A program made the position numbers and the translations under genes. The notes beneath the pieces are model-generated. The model searched no databases and had not been told where the DNA came from. It saw only the letters and a list, made by a program, of their open reading frames with translations. This document shows, in pieces, positions 26,203 to 38,668 of a stretch of DNA of 64,000 bases (positions are counted from its first letter, which is position 1; every line of letters starts with the position of its first letter). This DNA comes from Struthidea cinerea (Eukaryota > Chordata > Aves > Passeriformes > Corcoracidae), in assembly GCA_013397865.1 (NCBI GenBank), contig VZTI01000617.1, positions 522,044-586,043 on the forward strand. The letters run 5' to 3'.

Positions 26203-26358
26203 CTTTTCGGCTCTGGATTCGGCTGGGTTTTGAGCTCTTTCTTTTTTTTGGACTCCTTTTTGGAGTCCTTTTTTATCTCCGTTTCAGCGGCAGAGGCTTT
26301 TCCCCCCTCGCCGTCTGCACTTGGCTGTGACCCACCAAGTAATTCTGCCATGAGTTGG
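26203..26358 (-). CDS. CADPS: candidate CADPS cassette exon, Lys/Glu-rich (156 bp)
   Basis: An open frame on the coding strand ends at a strong donor (AAAAG, then gtaagtg) and can start after a pyrimidine-rich tract ending ctcccccaag. With these boundaries the exon is 156 bp, begins with one base and ends with two. It therefore fits the AG/G phase of the host intron exactly: the junctions would read GN-S-QLMAELLGG at entry and EPKR-PDGIG at exit. The product is acidic and Ser/Gly-rich at first (GGSQPSADGEGG), then strongly charged (KKDSKKESKKKKELK) and Pro-rich (TQPNPEP). An internal ATG (at 26351 reading down) would also allow use as an alternative first exon. I do not recognise this segment from a named isoform. 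The phase match, donor strength and clean frame argue for a real exon, but the low complexity and lack of a homologue leave doubt. Confidence 0.55.
26254..26272. repeat. inverted repeat inside the candidate 156-bp exon
   Basis: GGACTCC, TTTTT, GGAGTCC: 7-bp perfect arms around a 5-base T loop (A loop in the transcript). It lies in the Lys-rich codons and would form a short hairpin in RNA. Confidence 0.85.
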
Positions 26359-27415
26359 CTTGGGGGAGTGATTGAAATGCGGGGGGGCAAGGCCAGCAGC
26401 AAAAGTGAAAGAAACAAGAAGAAAGCATGAAAAATCTCAAAATAAAACAAAAGGAACTTAAGCTGAAAGGAAACAACTGAAATCATATAACAATTGGCAA
26501 AGAAAGAACGAATGAGCAACAGAAAGTCAGAACTAAAAAAGAAATTAAGGAAGCAAAACTTGGTTTCTACGACAAGATGTATGAAAGTAACTGCAAAACC
26601 AAGCGGCAGCCTTGCAACGTGAAACCTGGGCAATGCGTGTCATAATTCAGGTTGGTATTTACCAGAGGGTATATGAAAACACCTAATTATTTTATAACAT
26701 TCCTTTCTTCAGCAGCATATGTAGGATACAAAATATCTCAAAGTATACAATATAAATTAACAAAAAAAGCAGAAAAACAAGCTGCAATAGATGCTACAGC
26801 TGTCAACAAAATAAACAGAGAGGGGAGAAAAGCACAGCTCCAGTTCCTCCCATCAAAGGTTTGTCACATTTGAGAGAAAGGAACTGTCTTCTTCTGAAAC
26901 TGAAATTGCTTTGTAACAGAGCAAGATAAAATTTTCAGTTATGTCTAAGCAATTTCTGAACTGATGTCACGTGGACTTTAAATGAGACATGGGTGCCCAA
27001 GGGCTTAAAGCCCTTCTGAGCACTGAAGTTTGATACTGCTGAAAATTTCACTGCTACAACTTGTCAGATCCTCTTGCACAGCAATTAAATCAGCACAGTG
27101 TATAATTTACTTCTATTTATTCAACCCGTGACAGTCACAGGGACTGCAACCTTATCTTGTTCAGAACTGCATCTTAACAGGTGCCTGGGCAAGTAAGTTA
27201 AAAACCTTCATTTCTGGATCCTCTATGTGCATTTTTACTGCTTACATTAAACAAGAAATGAAACAAACAAACAAACCGACTATGCCACTAGAAGTGCTGC
27301 TGCCAAACATCCACTGTGAAAACAAATTGGGGACTGTTGTGCATTATCCAAGGAAACCTATATTTGACAAAGTCGTCCCTTGTTAGCAGGGCACTGCTAG
27401 CCAAGAATTCCTTAC
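26359..27415 (-). other. CADPS: CADPS intron upstream of the 156-bp candidate exon
   Basis: A 1.06-kb stretch. Immediately before the candidate exon the transcript is pyrimidine-rich (26360-26440), serving as its possible polypyrimidine tract. The open frame runs on through this tract to 26633 by chance, because stop codons are purine-rich. Confidence 0.7.
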
Positions 27416-27603
27416 CTGTTGCCATGAACATGTGATGCACAAAAGGCAAAGCTGTAGTGGAGTAAGGTGGGGTCAATCATAGCTCCGTTTTCTGCGCGCT
27501 CTAGCAAATCTCTGAGGTAGCAGAGATGTCTGTGACAGCCTCTCACTCCATTACGTGCACAATACTCATCTAGCACAAAGACCTGGCCAGGACTAAACCA
27601 GCC
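27416..27603 (-). CDS. CADPS: CADPS exon: cysteine/histidine-rich linker region
   Basis: The exon is 188 bp, with acceptor atttctaaacag and donor gtaagg. It has 62 codons plus two bases, starting [20 protein letters not shown], then [20 protein letters not shown] and [20 protein letters not shown], and ending GN plus AG of an arginine codon. The Asn in CARNG and the [13 protein letters not shown] segment separate CADPS from CADPS2 (which has CARYG and a different following segment, from memory). The region is conserved in all CAPS proteins and has no assigned catalytic role. The following 10-kb intron contains the candidate 156-bp cassette exon. Confidence 0.98.
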
Positions 27604-30600
27604 CTGTTTAGAAATAAAGAGACTTGATTTTAAATATAAGTTATTAAATACAAAGGCTATCAGATTTGGAGGTGTAGTGGTCAACTGTTCTAATAAAAGA
27701 AATACAAACCCAAGGCTACATTAAGGAAAAAGGAGAGAGTTCACTCAAACAATATAGTCTGTACATCATCACTCAAACATAGCATATACTCAGTGCAACC
27801 GTTAATAAAAACATGTTATGCCACGATTAAAGGGAAATGTCATTTAAAATGCTGAAAAGTTAGGCCAGTTCATGTCAGTGCCTAGCAAAAAAAAACAAAG
27901 GAAAAAAAAAAGACACCTTTAAGAGATGACAAAGGTTTGGTTCCTTAAACAGTGTGAAACAGTAGTCTCATTCTGGGGATGGGATTGTACATTTGGCCAG
28001 AAGCAGGAAGATTGATATGGGGGAAAGAGGACAGATGATTACACTGAAAAATGACTTCTCTTGCATCTGGCAGGTGGGAATGTCCTGCAGATGGAGAAAT
28101 GCAATTCTGCAGTATCAGAAAGGGACATTTCCCATTATCCTTATTGTGTGCCCCTGGTGACACACTCTGACATGGCCCAGCTCCTTGGCACTGAAAAAAG
28201 GGGAGGTCTGCTCAAGAGCAGGGCTCCTTTACACACCCAGGAACCTCAGACCATTTCTTTGTATCAGTCCTGAGGGGCTGGTGACACATGGCTTGTGGTG
28301 CAACATCCAGACTCCCAAGGAGAACGCCCTTCCCTGCAAGGGGATAGCTCTGGTGAAGGTCCCGGTACAGCCAAAGTGGAGCGTGCCTCTGCCTTTGGGA
28401 AAGGCGCTAACGAGAAGAAGAATAATCTTGTAGATTGCTTTTCAAAACGCTGCAAAATTGTCAATATTTACATGGAAATTTGGGTGCTAAACAATTGCTA
28501 AGACGCAGCTCTGGAATGCATCAAGCTGCAAAATCTTTCATCATTTAATTGAAAAGTTCCTGCAGCGGGCGGGAGAGTAGTTGAGGCAGAGCACTGCCCC
28601 TATAGGCAACTTCTTTGCCACCCCATCTGTTACCCCAAATGCTACATCTTAGAAACAACACTGCTGTGAAAGATTAAAATATATTTTCTACCACTCAGAT
28701 GACACCAAATCTTTTCTAGATGCCAAAATAGCTGCTTTGAAAAGAGTTGAAGAAATATCAATTAAGAGCTCAAAGACATAGAGAAGGATTTGCTCATCCT
28801 TATTGGGCCAACTCCAAAACAGATTGAGAAAAGAATTAAAATAATGAGGGGAAAATGATAGATATAGGGAGTAGCTACAGTGCTGGGATCACTAGAAGTG
28901 CACATTTCAAAATGAAGACACAGAACAATGCAGATGGGACGGCCCTCTGGAAGGCTATTTTTTGGGAGGGGCACTTTTAATGGTATTTTTTTCTGCTTTT
29001 TGGTTGGTGGTATTATGCTTGATTCTGGAGTTCTTTATGTTGCCTGTTTGTTACATCCTCGGACCATCCCTTGCCCGTCTTTGCCTAAGTCTTTCATGAT
29101 CAGGCATGGTAAAAATACAGAAATGCCGTGATTGCTCTGCTTTTGGATACAGGGGTAGAAGTGCAGCTGAAATTGTTATATTCACCTAGAACAAACAAAG
29201 AACTCATTTCTCCGTTTGGGGTGAAATCCTGGCTCTACCGACAGAGATGGGAAGGCTGGCACTGGCTGATTTCACCGGAGTCAAGTATCAGAGTCTGAGG
29301 CAAAGGAAGCAGAGGCTGAACCCAGTAATCTGGAACATCCCACACTGCTCCCCTGAATCAGGGTCTGGGATGTGCTGGTTCTCAGAAGAACAGAAGGGAT
29401 GGGGATAAACACCCAAAATCACTGCCATGGTGCAATGAGGGGAAGCGTGAGCAGAGCTCAGAGGTTCAGTGATGAGCCCCAGACCTCATGAGAGCACAGG
29501 CAGCAGATCCAGAGCCCAGGAGGACCAAGAGGTCTTCCTTGGCATGGCAGAATGAAGAAATGAAAACTTGCTGCTGAACGGGGATCCAATGGAGCAGTAA
29601 ATGCTGCTCCCCACAGCCCCAGAAAAAACCCCAAGGTTTGATGAAAGGCGGTATTTAGACAGATCCCCAACATCTTCAGGCAGATCCTGGCTCTTGATGA
29701 AGATTTGCCTGGCCCAACCAGCTGACACCCAGCCAACCTGGCAAATGCAGCTGACAGTGATGACACATGGGGTATCTGTCCCCAGCGCAGAGAGGTGCAG
29801 CTCAGCGTGGCCTCACAGATTGTCTCCAATGACATGAGGAAACCTGGAGGGGGCAATGGAGGAAGGACACAGAGCACAAGGAGCTCCACTGACAGTGTTC
29901 AACAAGCTGAACTGCTCTGATAAGGAGGCATGTCCCAGCACCAGCAAGGAACGCTAGGGGAGCTTTGGAGCTGGGAAAAGCAAGGCTTGGTCAGGGCTGG
30001 TGACACATAGGCCAGTTTTCTAAAGGCAAATGCAACTTTTGAGAAAACCAGAGTTTTTGAGGGAAACTTCACATTTCAGTAGCTGAATTTTCCCATTTAT
30101 CATAGGAAATCCAAGAGAATTTAATCTTAGTGGTCTGCTTCATGGACATCTTAACCTGACTCCTTCACATCATCTCAGTTAGGCTGGGTACTCTGAAAAC
30201 CTCTCCCCGGTACATGCTGTGCTGTATAATGCAAATTCCATGAATCCTGACACATCATGGGCAATACCGCTCCAGCAGAGAGATGGCTGTGTGAGCTGGA
30301 TGCTGGCAGTGGGTGGGGAAGTCTTGGGAAGAGTTGGAGGGCAGTTTCAGAAACAACACACACGTCCAAGTGAAAAGAACGAAGACCCACGCATGTGTGC
30401 GGTCCGTACTAAGCTGGAACAGCTGAAAACTCTTCTCAAAAGTACACAAAATATTATCAATTTGTGGATGATGGGCAAGACCCCTCTGTAAACTTTGCAG
30501 AAACTGTTCTTCCCCCTCTCCAGCACAGAGCTCTTTGCCAGTAAACATCACTTTCTGTCATGGCTGGGATGAGTCAGACAGGCTGATTGTTTTCCTAGGG

Positions 30601-32631
30601 ATGCCTGGCTCAGCTGGCGACTGGGCTCACAATAGTGTTGTTTAACCTGGTTCCATAGAAAGGAGGCAATGCTGAGTTATCCTCTGTGCCAGGGTAAGTC
30701 TTCTCTGGTACCTCCATGTCCATGTTTGAAAACAAGAGGTGTGACGAGGCAAAACTCTGTGGGACCTTGCACGGAATGTCCTGTAGGGAATAAGAATTGC
30801 CCAGTGGCACACAGTGGATAGAGCAGGCTTACCATGGGCTCACAGCTCCACCAGCCAACTCAGCACAGTGCTATCACCAACATCCCAAAGACACAGAAAG
30901 AATAGTGGGAGCTCTGCAGTTTTTGAGGGCATACCATAATCAGGACAAAACCATGGTAAAGTAAATAAAGAAGCACGTGAAACCAAGCATAGGTGAACAC
31001 AGGCCATTATTCTGTTCCTTACAACACTGCAATGTGTGATTTGAAAGAAGATGGTTAATTGGTGATGCTCCACTCCGAAGAGGATGAGTCTTGGTGCTGA
31101 GGGGAGCTCCACTGCTCTGGTAGCTTCTAGCAAGGGCCTAAACATCTCCATAACAAGCAGAAGCGCGGCTGGTGGGTTTCTTGAAGAAAAACATTGTTAA
31201 TCATTTTCAGTGATGACCTCACACCTCTCCATGTGTTTAATTCAATGGCCACAGCTCTCTCACCAGGCCCAAGACTGCACAGAGACAAACCAGCAGCAAG
31301 CCAACCTCTCAGACATGCATGGATGGGGATGGTCTTCCTAGGGTCAGCCATGCGTGGGGAGCAGAAGCTGCATGCCAAAGTCACTGCCTGCCAGAGCAAG
31401 GACCTTGATGGAACCAGTGAGTAACCTGCTGCAGGTCTGACAATGCTCCCACCAAGCCTACTTGTACCACTTGGGTACCTGCAGCTAAAGTGCAGCCTTC
31501 CCCCATCCCATTCTTACCTCAGGGGATGTCCACAACCGTTCCTCCTAGCCCTGCCTCTCCTCAGGTAGATGACAACTCACTACTGCTAGTGGAGATTGGC
31601 CCTTGTGTGTGGTGCAAGGAGCAGGGCAGTGAGAGGAGCACCATGGTGGAGAGGGACATGGAGGGCAGGATTTGAGACCGACAACCTTTTTGCCAACTGC
31701 TCAGCTGTGTTTCCAGGCTGCTGCTTTTAACAGCAAGGCACTTGAGAGCTCCAGGGACTGCACAGCTGGCAAAGGCTCTTGGCACGGTGTGGTCTTTCTG
31801 ATGAAGGAGCCCACCATGACACTCCAGTGTGCCACCCTGTGCAACAGTCCCATGCCATGTCCTCTGTTTCAGGATGCTCTAGAAAGGATTTATCCTGTTG
31901 TTTTCTCAAAAACAAACAGCCTCTTCATCCTCCTTATTGAAACTGCTAAAAATTATTTGTTCAGGTTGCATTGTTATTGGTTATTTGTTATTTAAGCCCT
32001 TATAGTACATAAGAGCCCCGAAACACTGCACCCCAGCCAAAGGCTACAAGCTGTCCTGGAGCATCTCAGTGCCACTGTCCTACAGTGGGCAAAGAGCTGC
32101 TACTGCTGCTCATGGGAGTACTCAGGATGGGCATGCAACTATGTGAGCGTGAACAGACTGCAGCAGCACTGCAGTTATCCACACAGTCCCATCTGTTACC
32201 TGCTTGGGACCCCTGCTCATGAAGAGACACAAAGCTGGGCCACAGTTATTCCTGGTGGGACTCCATTGACATGGGAGATGGAACCAGACAGTCATCTTTT
32301 CCCTGTTCTTTCATCCAGAAGACTCTGGAAGGCAGTGCAGGAGGCTGCAAAACACTGCTCTCTACTTCACACTCCCATACCGGAGTTTTTCTTTGCAGGA
32401 AGAAACATTTTAAACATTGCAAACAGAAATGATAAAGACAGTGAGACTGGAGAAGAACAGCAGTCAGTTCACTGCAGGCAGCCTCTCAAAAGAAAATACC
32501 TCTGGGCCAAATTCAAACCTGGTGTAAACAGAAGTCAATCTTCCAGCAACAGGGGGATTTGCCCCCACTCGCACTAGGTTTGACTTTGCTGCTTGATGTT
32601 TATATCACTAGAGACCAAAGAATATACTTGC
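27604..32631 (-). other. CADPS: CADPS GC-AG intron
   Basis: A 5.0-kb intron starting gcaagt and ending tttctaaacag. No other element was recognised. Scattered GC-richer stretches (29.2-29.9 kb and 30.2-31.7 kb) have chance open frames only. Confidence 0.85.
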
Positions 32632-32768
32632 CAGACAAGAATAGGAATCATTAAGTCTGTGGTCCAAAGTGAGGCGCTGAACCATCTCAAAGAGTGAAGC
32701 GTGGTCAAAGTTACAGGGATTGGAAGAGATAAATTCATCCATGCCATGCTTTTGAGCTCTATCTGCAT
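32632..32768 (-). CDS. CADPS: CADPS exon after PH domain, with GC donor
   Basis: The exon is 137 bp, with acceptor ataaatgaacag. Two bases complete the tyrosine of ISQF-Y, then 45 codons give [40 protein letters not shown] and SYSCL. The exon must end after the leucine codon CTG, because the next exon starts GGC TGG (GW). The intron therefore starts gcaagt, a GC-AG intron. Reading on past the boundary meets a stop codon eight codons later, so read-through is not an option. The segment lies in the region between the PH domain and the MUN module. Confidence 0.96.
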
Positions 32769-35700
32769 CTGTTCATTTATACATATAGAAAAAGACACCA
32801 TTTAGAGAGATATAAGACATTTTAGTTGACAAATACAACAGAAAAAAATATACAGTATGAAGCATGAAAGCCAAGTATCTCCTCTTCCCTCCATTGCCAT
32901 TAAGTTTTCTCTTTGCAGGCTGTACAGTACACTTCACCTCCCATTGTCAACTTGCATCAGTTATGGACTATATTATTGCATTTAGGCAAAAGATTTTAGA
33001 ATTAACGTCTTGTCAACTGCTCATTATAGTGCATTTATTCTGTACTTAAAACCAGAACACAAACGCAAGAATTCACTCTGCATCTTACAATAGACTATGA
33101 GTTAACAGAATTTTGGCTCATGTAAGTAAATCAGCTCCTATTTAGACAGTTGTGGTTAATTGTAATAGATTCTGCCATTCTAATGAAGTTACAGCTTTTC
33201 TTCTCTACATTTACTAGCTTTTCTAGGTATCACATCAGTTACGTTGTTCTTTCTCCAAATGCCAATGTTTGTCTTCCCCACGGCAATTTTTTTTCCTAAC
33301 AGCAACTTTAAATGCTACCTCACTGAAATAAAAAGATGCTCTTTTAAGCATTGCTAAGAAGTTAAATTGATATGTAGTTTGTTGTCACAGAGGCAGTAAC
33401 CCGACAGTGCGCCGGAGCTGCCAGTCATCCCAATGGAGAGACTGAATTTCCTCTGCCTAGATTACGAGCTGCCATTTTTGGGTGAATTAACAGCCTCAAC
33501 GTATTCACACTTCTCTGCTTTGGGTGACGTTTATGGGCACTAACTCCTAGGGGCTAATTAATTAATCTCAACATGGTTAACTAAAAATACACCAAATTCA
33601 GCAGTTGAAATGAAGCTGCCAAGCCAGCCTGGGTGCGGCCAGCCAGGACCCCGCTGGGAGCAGGTTTTGTTCTAGCAGCGGCTGGGGAATTAAAGGACAC
33701 CTTTCACTAGGGTTTGTCTGTGCTCAGCTTCCTACTATATGGGTTCTTGCCAAATCCTCGCCAAAGAAAATAGGATTTAAATCCTTCCCCTGTTTATAGC
33801 CTCCTAGGGGAACTGGGTGGCCTTGAAACAATGTGGCTGAAAGGACACATAAACGCAGTTTTCCACACTAGGAGTATATGGTAACTGTATTTGTTTTAAA
33901 ACAAAATCCCTCTTTACCAGAAAAAAAACCAAAAATCCTTAATTAAAAAGAAAAAAAAAAGCTTTAAATGAGAGTGAGAATGTTCTTTTATATGTTTTTC
34001 TATTCAATATTTAGCTGTGAAGGATGGCATGTCTTTCCAAATACCTCATTTGTGTCAGTGCTCTCACATAGCAATGATCATTGGTAGCAATCTTTACATT
34101 TTCTGTATAGTCTGTCGTTATCTATATACAAACTGTATAAATAACATCACCCACTGGAAAGAAATCAGACAAATTAAAACATGTAACATTTCAATTAGCT
34201 GCTAGCAATACTTAATTCAGCTGTAGCTGGCAACTTTCCTCACTATAACCCCACTGAATAAACACTGATGTTTTTCCCACAGAGGGTTAATTTTTGAGGG
34301 TCTGCTCCCCTGTTTCGCTCTATATGCTGGGTCCTGCTGCCACCCTACAGCTGCCTCCCTTCCAGGACCCAAATCCCCCCCCTCTGCCGGCAGCTCTGTG
34401 CATTCAGCACCAGGACAGAAGAAGCTGCTGATGGTGCTGAGTGAGGTGGCAGCACAAGGGCTGGCTCGGGGGATGGGAACAACCTCCCCGGGGAGTGCTT
34501 CACCTCCATGGCACCTCTCCAGCATCCCTGGGCATGGGATGTGAAGCCCACCCAGCCCTGGGGCCTGCAGCACGGACTGACTGCTGTCTGTTTTGACAGC
34601 TTTCTGCCCCATTGTCTCTGTCCCTTTGGGCCAAGATGGATTTGATTGCATTCACTCCCAAAGAGTTTGGCTGTACTGTTTTCATTCCATCCCCAGTGCT
34701 CGGAAAATATTTTAACAGCTATTATCAGACTATTTTTAATGGCTTGCTGCTCTGCCCAGCTCCTTGGAGTTGACTGCAAGCTGACAAATTGGCTGGAGGC
34801 CTTCATTTGCCAGCTTTGCTCAGAGATTTTATTACTATTCAATTAGGAGCCCTGATACACTGTCAATCCTCCTGCTCAGCCAAGGAGTCTCTGAGAGCTG
34901 AGTAAATCAGCTGGAAATTTGAAAAGTCCTCTAGCCCTTTAGCTGGCGAACTTTTTGGAGCATATGTGCTAGTTTGAAATTAGTATTTTTTATTCCAGAC
35001 TAATAAGTTTTTCCCCACACTACGTTCTCTGAGCAAGGTGGGCACAGAGCAGACCTGCTGGTGGGAACAGACTGAAGCGTGGCTGGCTTCCACATAGCTG
35101 AGGGTCTGGCTGGGCTTTTTACAATCTCCCTGCCCAAGGCAGAGGCACAGACAGTTCCCTGCCAAGCATGAGAATAGACACAGTGATTAAATGCCCTTCA
35201 CAACTGTCCACAATCAGGGGCAATTTTACTTTCATGACTTTGAAGCCACGTCTTCCGTTGGGTGCCTGCTCAAAAGCCCATTTGCCCCAAATCTCTCCTC
35301 CTCAGAACAACCACATGAAGAGAGAGACATCAGACATGGCACTGGGTGAGCTCAAGTGACCAGAAAAGCATGATACACATGACTTCTGCTCAGTCAGTGA
35401 TTTAAAATGTGGATTTCTGCCATGGGAACAAGGATGAGCAGCTGTAGCTCTCCCTGCACAGCCCAGCACCACAGCTCTTGCATGGCCAAACCATTTTGCG
35501 CCAGCAGAGATGCAGGGCTGGGTGGGTGTACATCACCCACCTAGGGGATACAGCTGTTATGATGTGACCTGGAGATGTCTGTGGAGAGTGGTAATACAAA
35601 CGTGTATTTCTTTTAAATGGAATATCAGCTCTGGGCCAGATGCTTCTCTGGGCCAAAATTCTTAAAAATAATAAGGAGCAGGTTAAAGAAGTCAATTCTA

Positions 35701-38344
35701 TACTAAACTCACCTTCCCTTAATTATTCTAAATAAACGCCCCATACACCTTGCAATTTATTTTTGCATTTGGATTTTTCCAATGGACTCACTTTTAAAAA
35801 TGAGATTCATGAATCAAATTATACCAAAAACATTAGACTTCATAGGCAATACAAAACGAAAAAAAAAAGATCTAAATATATTACTCTGCTTCAGACAAAT
35901 ATCTGCAGATTAAAATAATGCCAACATCTGCATATGAAATAAGTTCTACGTATAATCCGTCTTCTTTCAAAATGGCCAATACAGTTTGATTTTAAACAAA
36001 ACACAGAATGAGAATGGCTAATATTCACACCCAAACTGTACAGCCAATTTTTAAGTACTTTAAATTAATTGTTTCAGTCAAATAGAGCTGCTTTTTTGAC
36101 CCTCCTCTGTTATGCTAGCTAAAAAGGAAGGAGAAACCAAAGAAAGAAAGTTATATGATGCTCCAGTAATTTGCAATCTCTTCCCAAGGTGCCGTGCCAA
36201 ACTCACTGGTGTTTCTTTGTTTGGGGCCCCAGCTGAAATGCTGCTGCAGGCCCACAAAAGTGATCTTACATATTTAGACAAGCTGCACACAAGTGCAGTT
36301 GAAAGGTGTTCGATGGTGGTCTCAGAAGGGAGGCTGCCAGTGGAGGGACATGGCCAGCACAAGCTCCACAAACCTTTCTTCTGCAAAACTGCAGACTCTG
36401 GCCTTTTATATCACACTTGGTCCCCTACATTACTGCCTTTTTAAAATACTGCTGGGTTTATTTTGTCCATTTTTATCCAGTTCGCATTTTGTGCTGACTC
36501 CATTAACTGGATCCCTATCACACACGCCCTCCCTACATGTGTTTGAAATGAGAGTCTTAAAAACCTGCCAGTGTCAGGAACACAAAGATTTCAACAATAA
36601 CAAGAATCATGCAAACCAGATGACTATCCCACTGTTTGGTTCTCTGAGGGCTGTATTTGTCTTTATCTATCTGCTATTTAAAAAGGAAGAGACAAACCAG
36701 TCAAATCTCTCATTCTTTTTATCTTAAATGTATTTCCCTGCTCTCTGCATTTCTTTTGCTCCAGCAATAATCTTGGCAGATTTTGCTTTGAGACCAGTGA
36801 AGTTAATAATGGGGGACAAGCTCCATAAAAGAATTCTCGTTATAAAAGGCTTTAGGTAGCCATTTTACTGTAAGAATTTCTTACTCTAGATTTATTTTTT
36901 TTCATTAATGAGTGACTTTGGTTTAGTACCAAAAGCAACTGAAAATACAGTAAATTTTACAACACATACCCCTATTGAAAAAAACAATAAAAATCCACCA
37001 AACAAACAAAAACCCAAACAACTGTAAATTAAAAGGTGACTTTGTATCTTACTCATCTGGAAAATGTGTGCTTGTCATATCTGCTTGACATTAGAAGAAT
37101 GAAGATGTGGTTTGGACAGTAACAAACAATGACACTAGTCAACCTCATCAGGAGACATGAAATAAAGGAATGACAATGATTGATGGCAGCTATTCATTTA
37201 CAGATATTTCTAGAAAAGTCTTTGCCTGGCCAGGCAAAGCAGGAGAACTTTTCTAACCTGGCCAGCAATGTACCACGGTGGGTGACTCACGGAGTGCCCA
37301 CTACAACCCACTGCCTGCCCTGAGGGGCAGCGGGGTCCCCTCCTGCTCATAGACACATTTGGGCTGTGACTTGTTAAAGAAATACCCAGGGAAGTGCCTA
37401 AAAACCTCATTCAGTTTACCCGTGTGGAGCGAGAGACTTCACTAGCAAATACCGGCGTTCTGGAGGGGGAAACACTAAATCCCTGTACCTGGATTAAAAT
37501 GCCAGGTGGATTATGAGTGAGCTGCTGGCAGTGCTAGCTGGTGACTTACCTCCTCACTGTGCACTGTGGCATTGCACCTCTGAGTCTGTGTGCTCAGGGC
37601 TTTGCAAACCTCCTCCCCAAACCTTCTCCCTGTGCAGAGCTGTTGGCCACTGCAGGAGCCTCAATTTGCCTCTCCAGCTGCAAAGCCAAGAGCTCTTTCC
37701 TCTATCCTTCATATTATTGCATGTTAGAACATAGTTTTTAATTTAATGGGCTGTTTATTCCTGTGGCTTATGGCTTTTCCCCTGCTTCAAACAAATTCTT
37801 CTCTGCTTCAGTTAGAATTTTAATAAATTATTATGAATGCTCCTGTAAATCACCAGACACACCAGGCACTGAATTGCAATCTAAGTTATCTAAGGATTGG
37901 TAGTTAGATGAATAAGAATTTGTAGTATGCACTTACATAATTCCTTGTGTGGCAAGTTAAAAACACAGTTTTAGAACAGCTATTTATAATATAAAACATT
38001 GTTTAACAGCATTTTTGTAACTATTTAAAAATATTTTGAATTGGATGGCTGCAGAAACCTGTGAATTTGTATTTCATAAGTTAGAGCTCCAGGCTTCTTA
38101 AAGCACATAGAAGAGATTTACAGGCTGGTTTTAAATTCATGCAAGTTATGTGAGACTGATTTAACTTTGAATTCTGCATTCCTGCAATGAAGCATCTGCA
38201 AGTTGACAATACAGAAGACACAGCAGTGTTCTCGTATCTCTAACTATCTAAAAAAAGTAAAGCAATTGAAGCACAAAACTAATAATCTAATAAGATAGCA
38301 ATGCATTGTAGTGCAAATACATGTAATGTTGCCAAACCCAGACT

Positions 38345-38388
38345 CATTCATTCATTCATTCATTCATTCATTCATTCATTCATTCATT
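38345..38388. repeat. (CATT)11 microsatellite
   Basis: Eleven uninterrupted CATT units, ending in a TTTT extension. Confidence 0.97.
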
Positions 38389-38604
38389 TTCATCCACTCT
38401 TTCTTTCAAAGTGGCAAAAATATGTATTTCATTCAAAATAAGCTTTTGTGGGTTTGGTTTGTTTTATTTTGTGGGGGTTTTTTTTGTGGTAAAGTCTGAT
38501 AAGAATTCTCTTTGAAACTCCAAACATGTAGAAAACAAAATAAAGAAAGAAAAAAGAAAGTGTCTGCTGAGAAGGAATTCTGCCTGCTACCCAGAGGGAT
38601 ATTT

Positions 38605-38606
<2 letters not shown>

Positions 38607-38651
<45 letters not shown>

Positions 38652-38668
38652 CACACACATATACACAT
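38607..38668. repeat. (AC)n microsatellite
   Basis: A perfect AC run of about 19 units (38607-38645) followed by an imperfect tail with T and G interruptions. The cysteine/valine-rich open frames across it are repeat artefacts. Confidence 0.97.

Noticed and set aside
26359..26633. N-terminal extension of the open frame upstream of the 156-bp candidate exon
   Set aside because: The frame stays open because the transcript is pyrimidine-rich (poor in stop codons). The Phe/Leu-rich translation looks like a polypyrimidine tract, not a signal peptide or membrane segment.
32143..32577. 144-codon plus-strand open frame
   Set aside because: Chance frame in GC-richer intron sequence. Nothing recognisable.
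34345..34842. 165-codon minus-strand open frame
   Set aside because: Longest open frame in the window, but its residue make-up is random, there is no recognisable motif and it is not in phase with CADPS exons.
38341..38668. CRISPR-like regular repetition
   Set aside because: Units are 2-4 bases with no spacers; these are simple microsatellites in a vertebrate intron.
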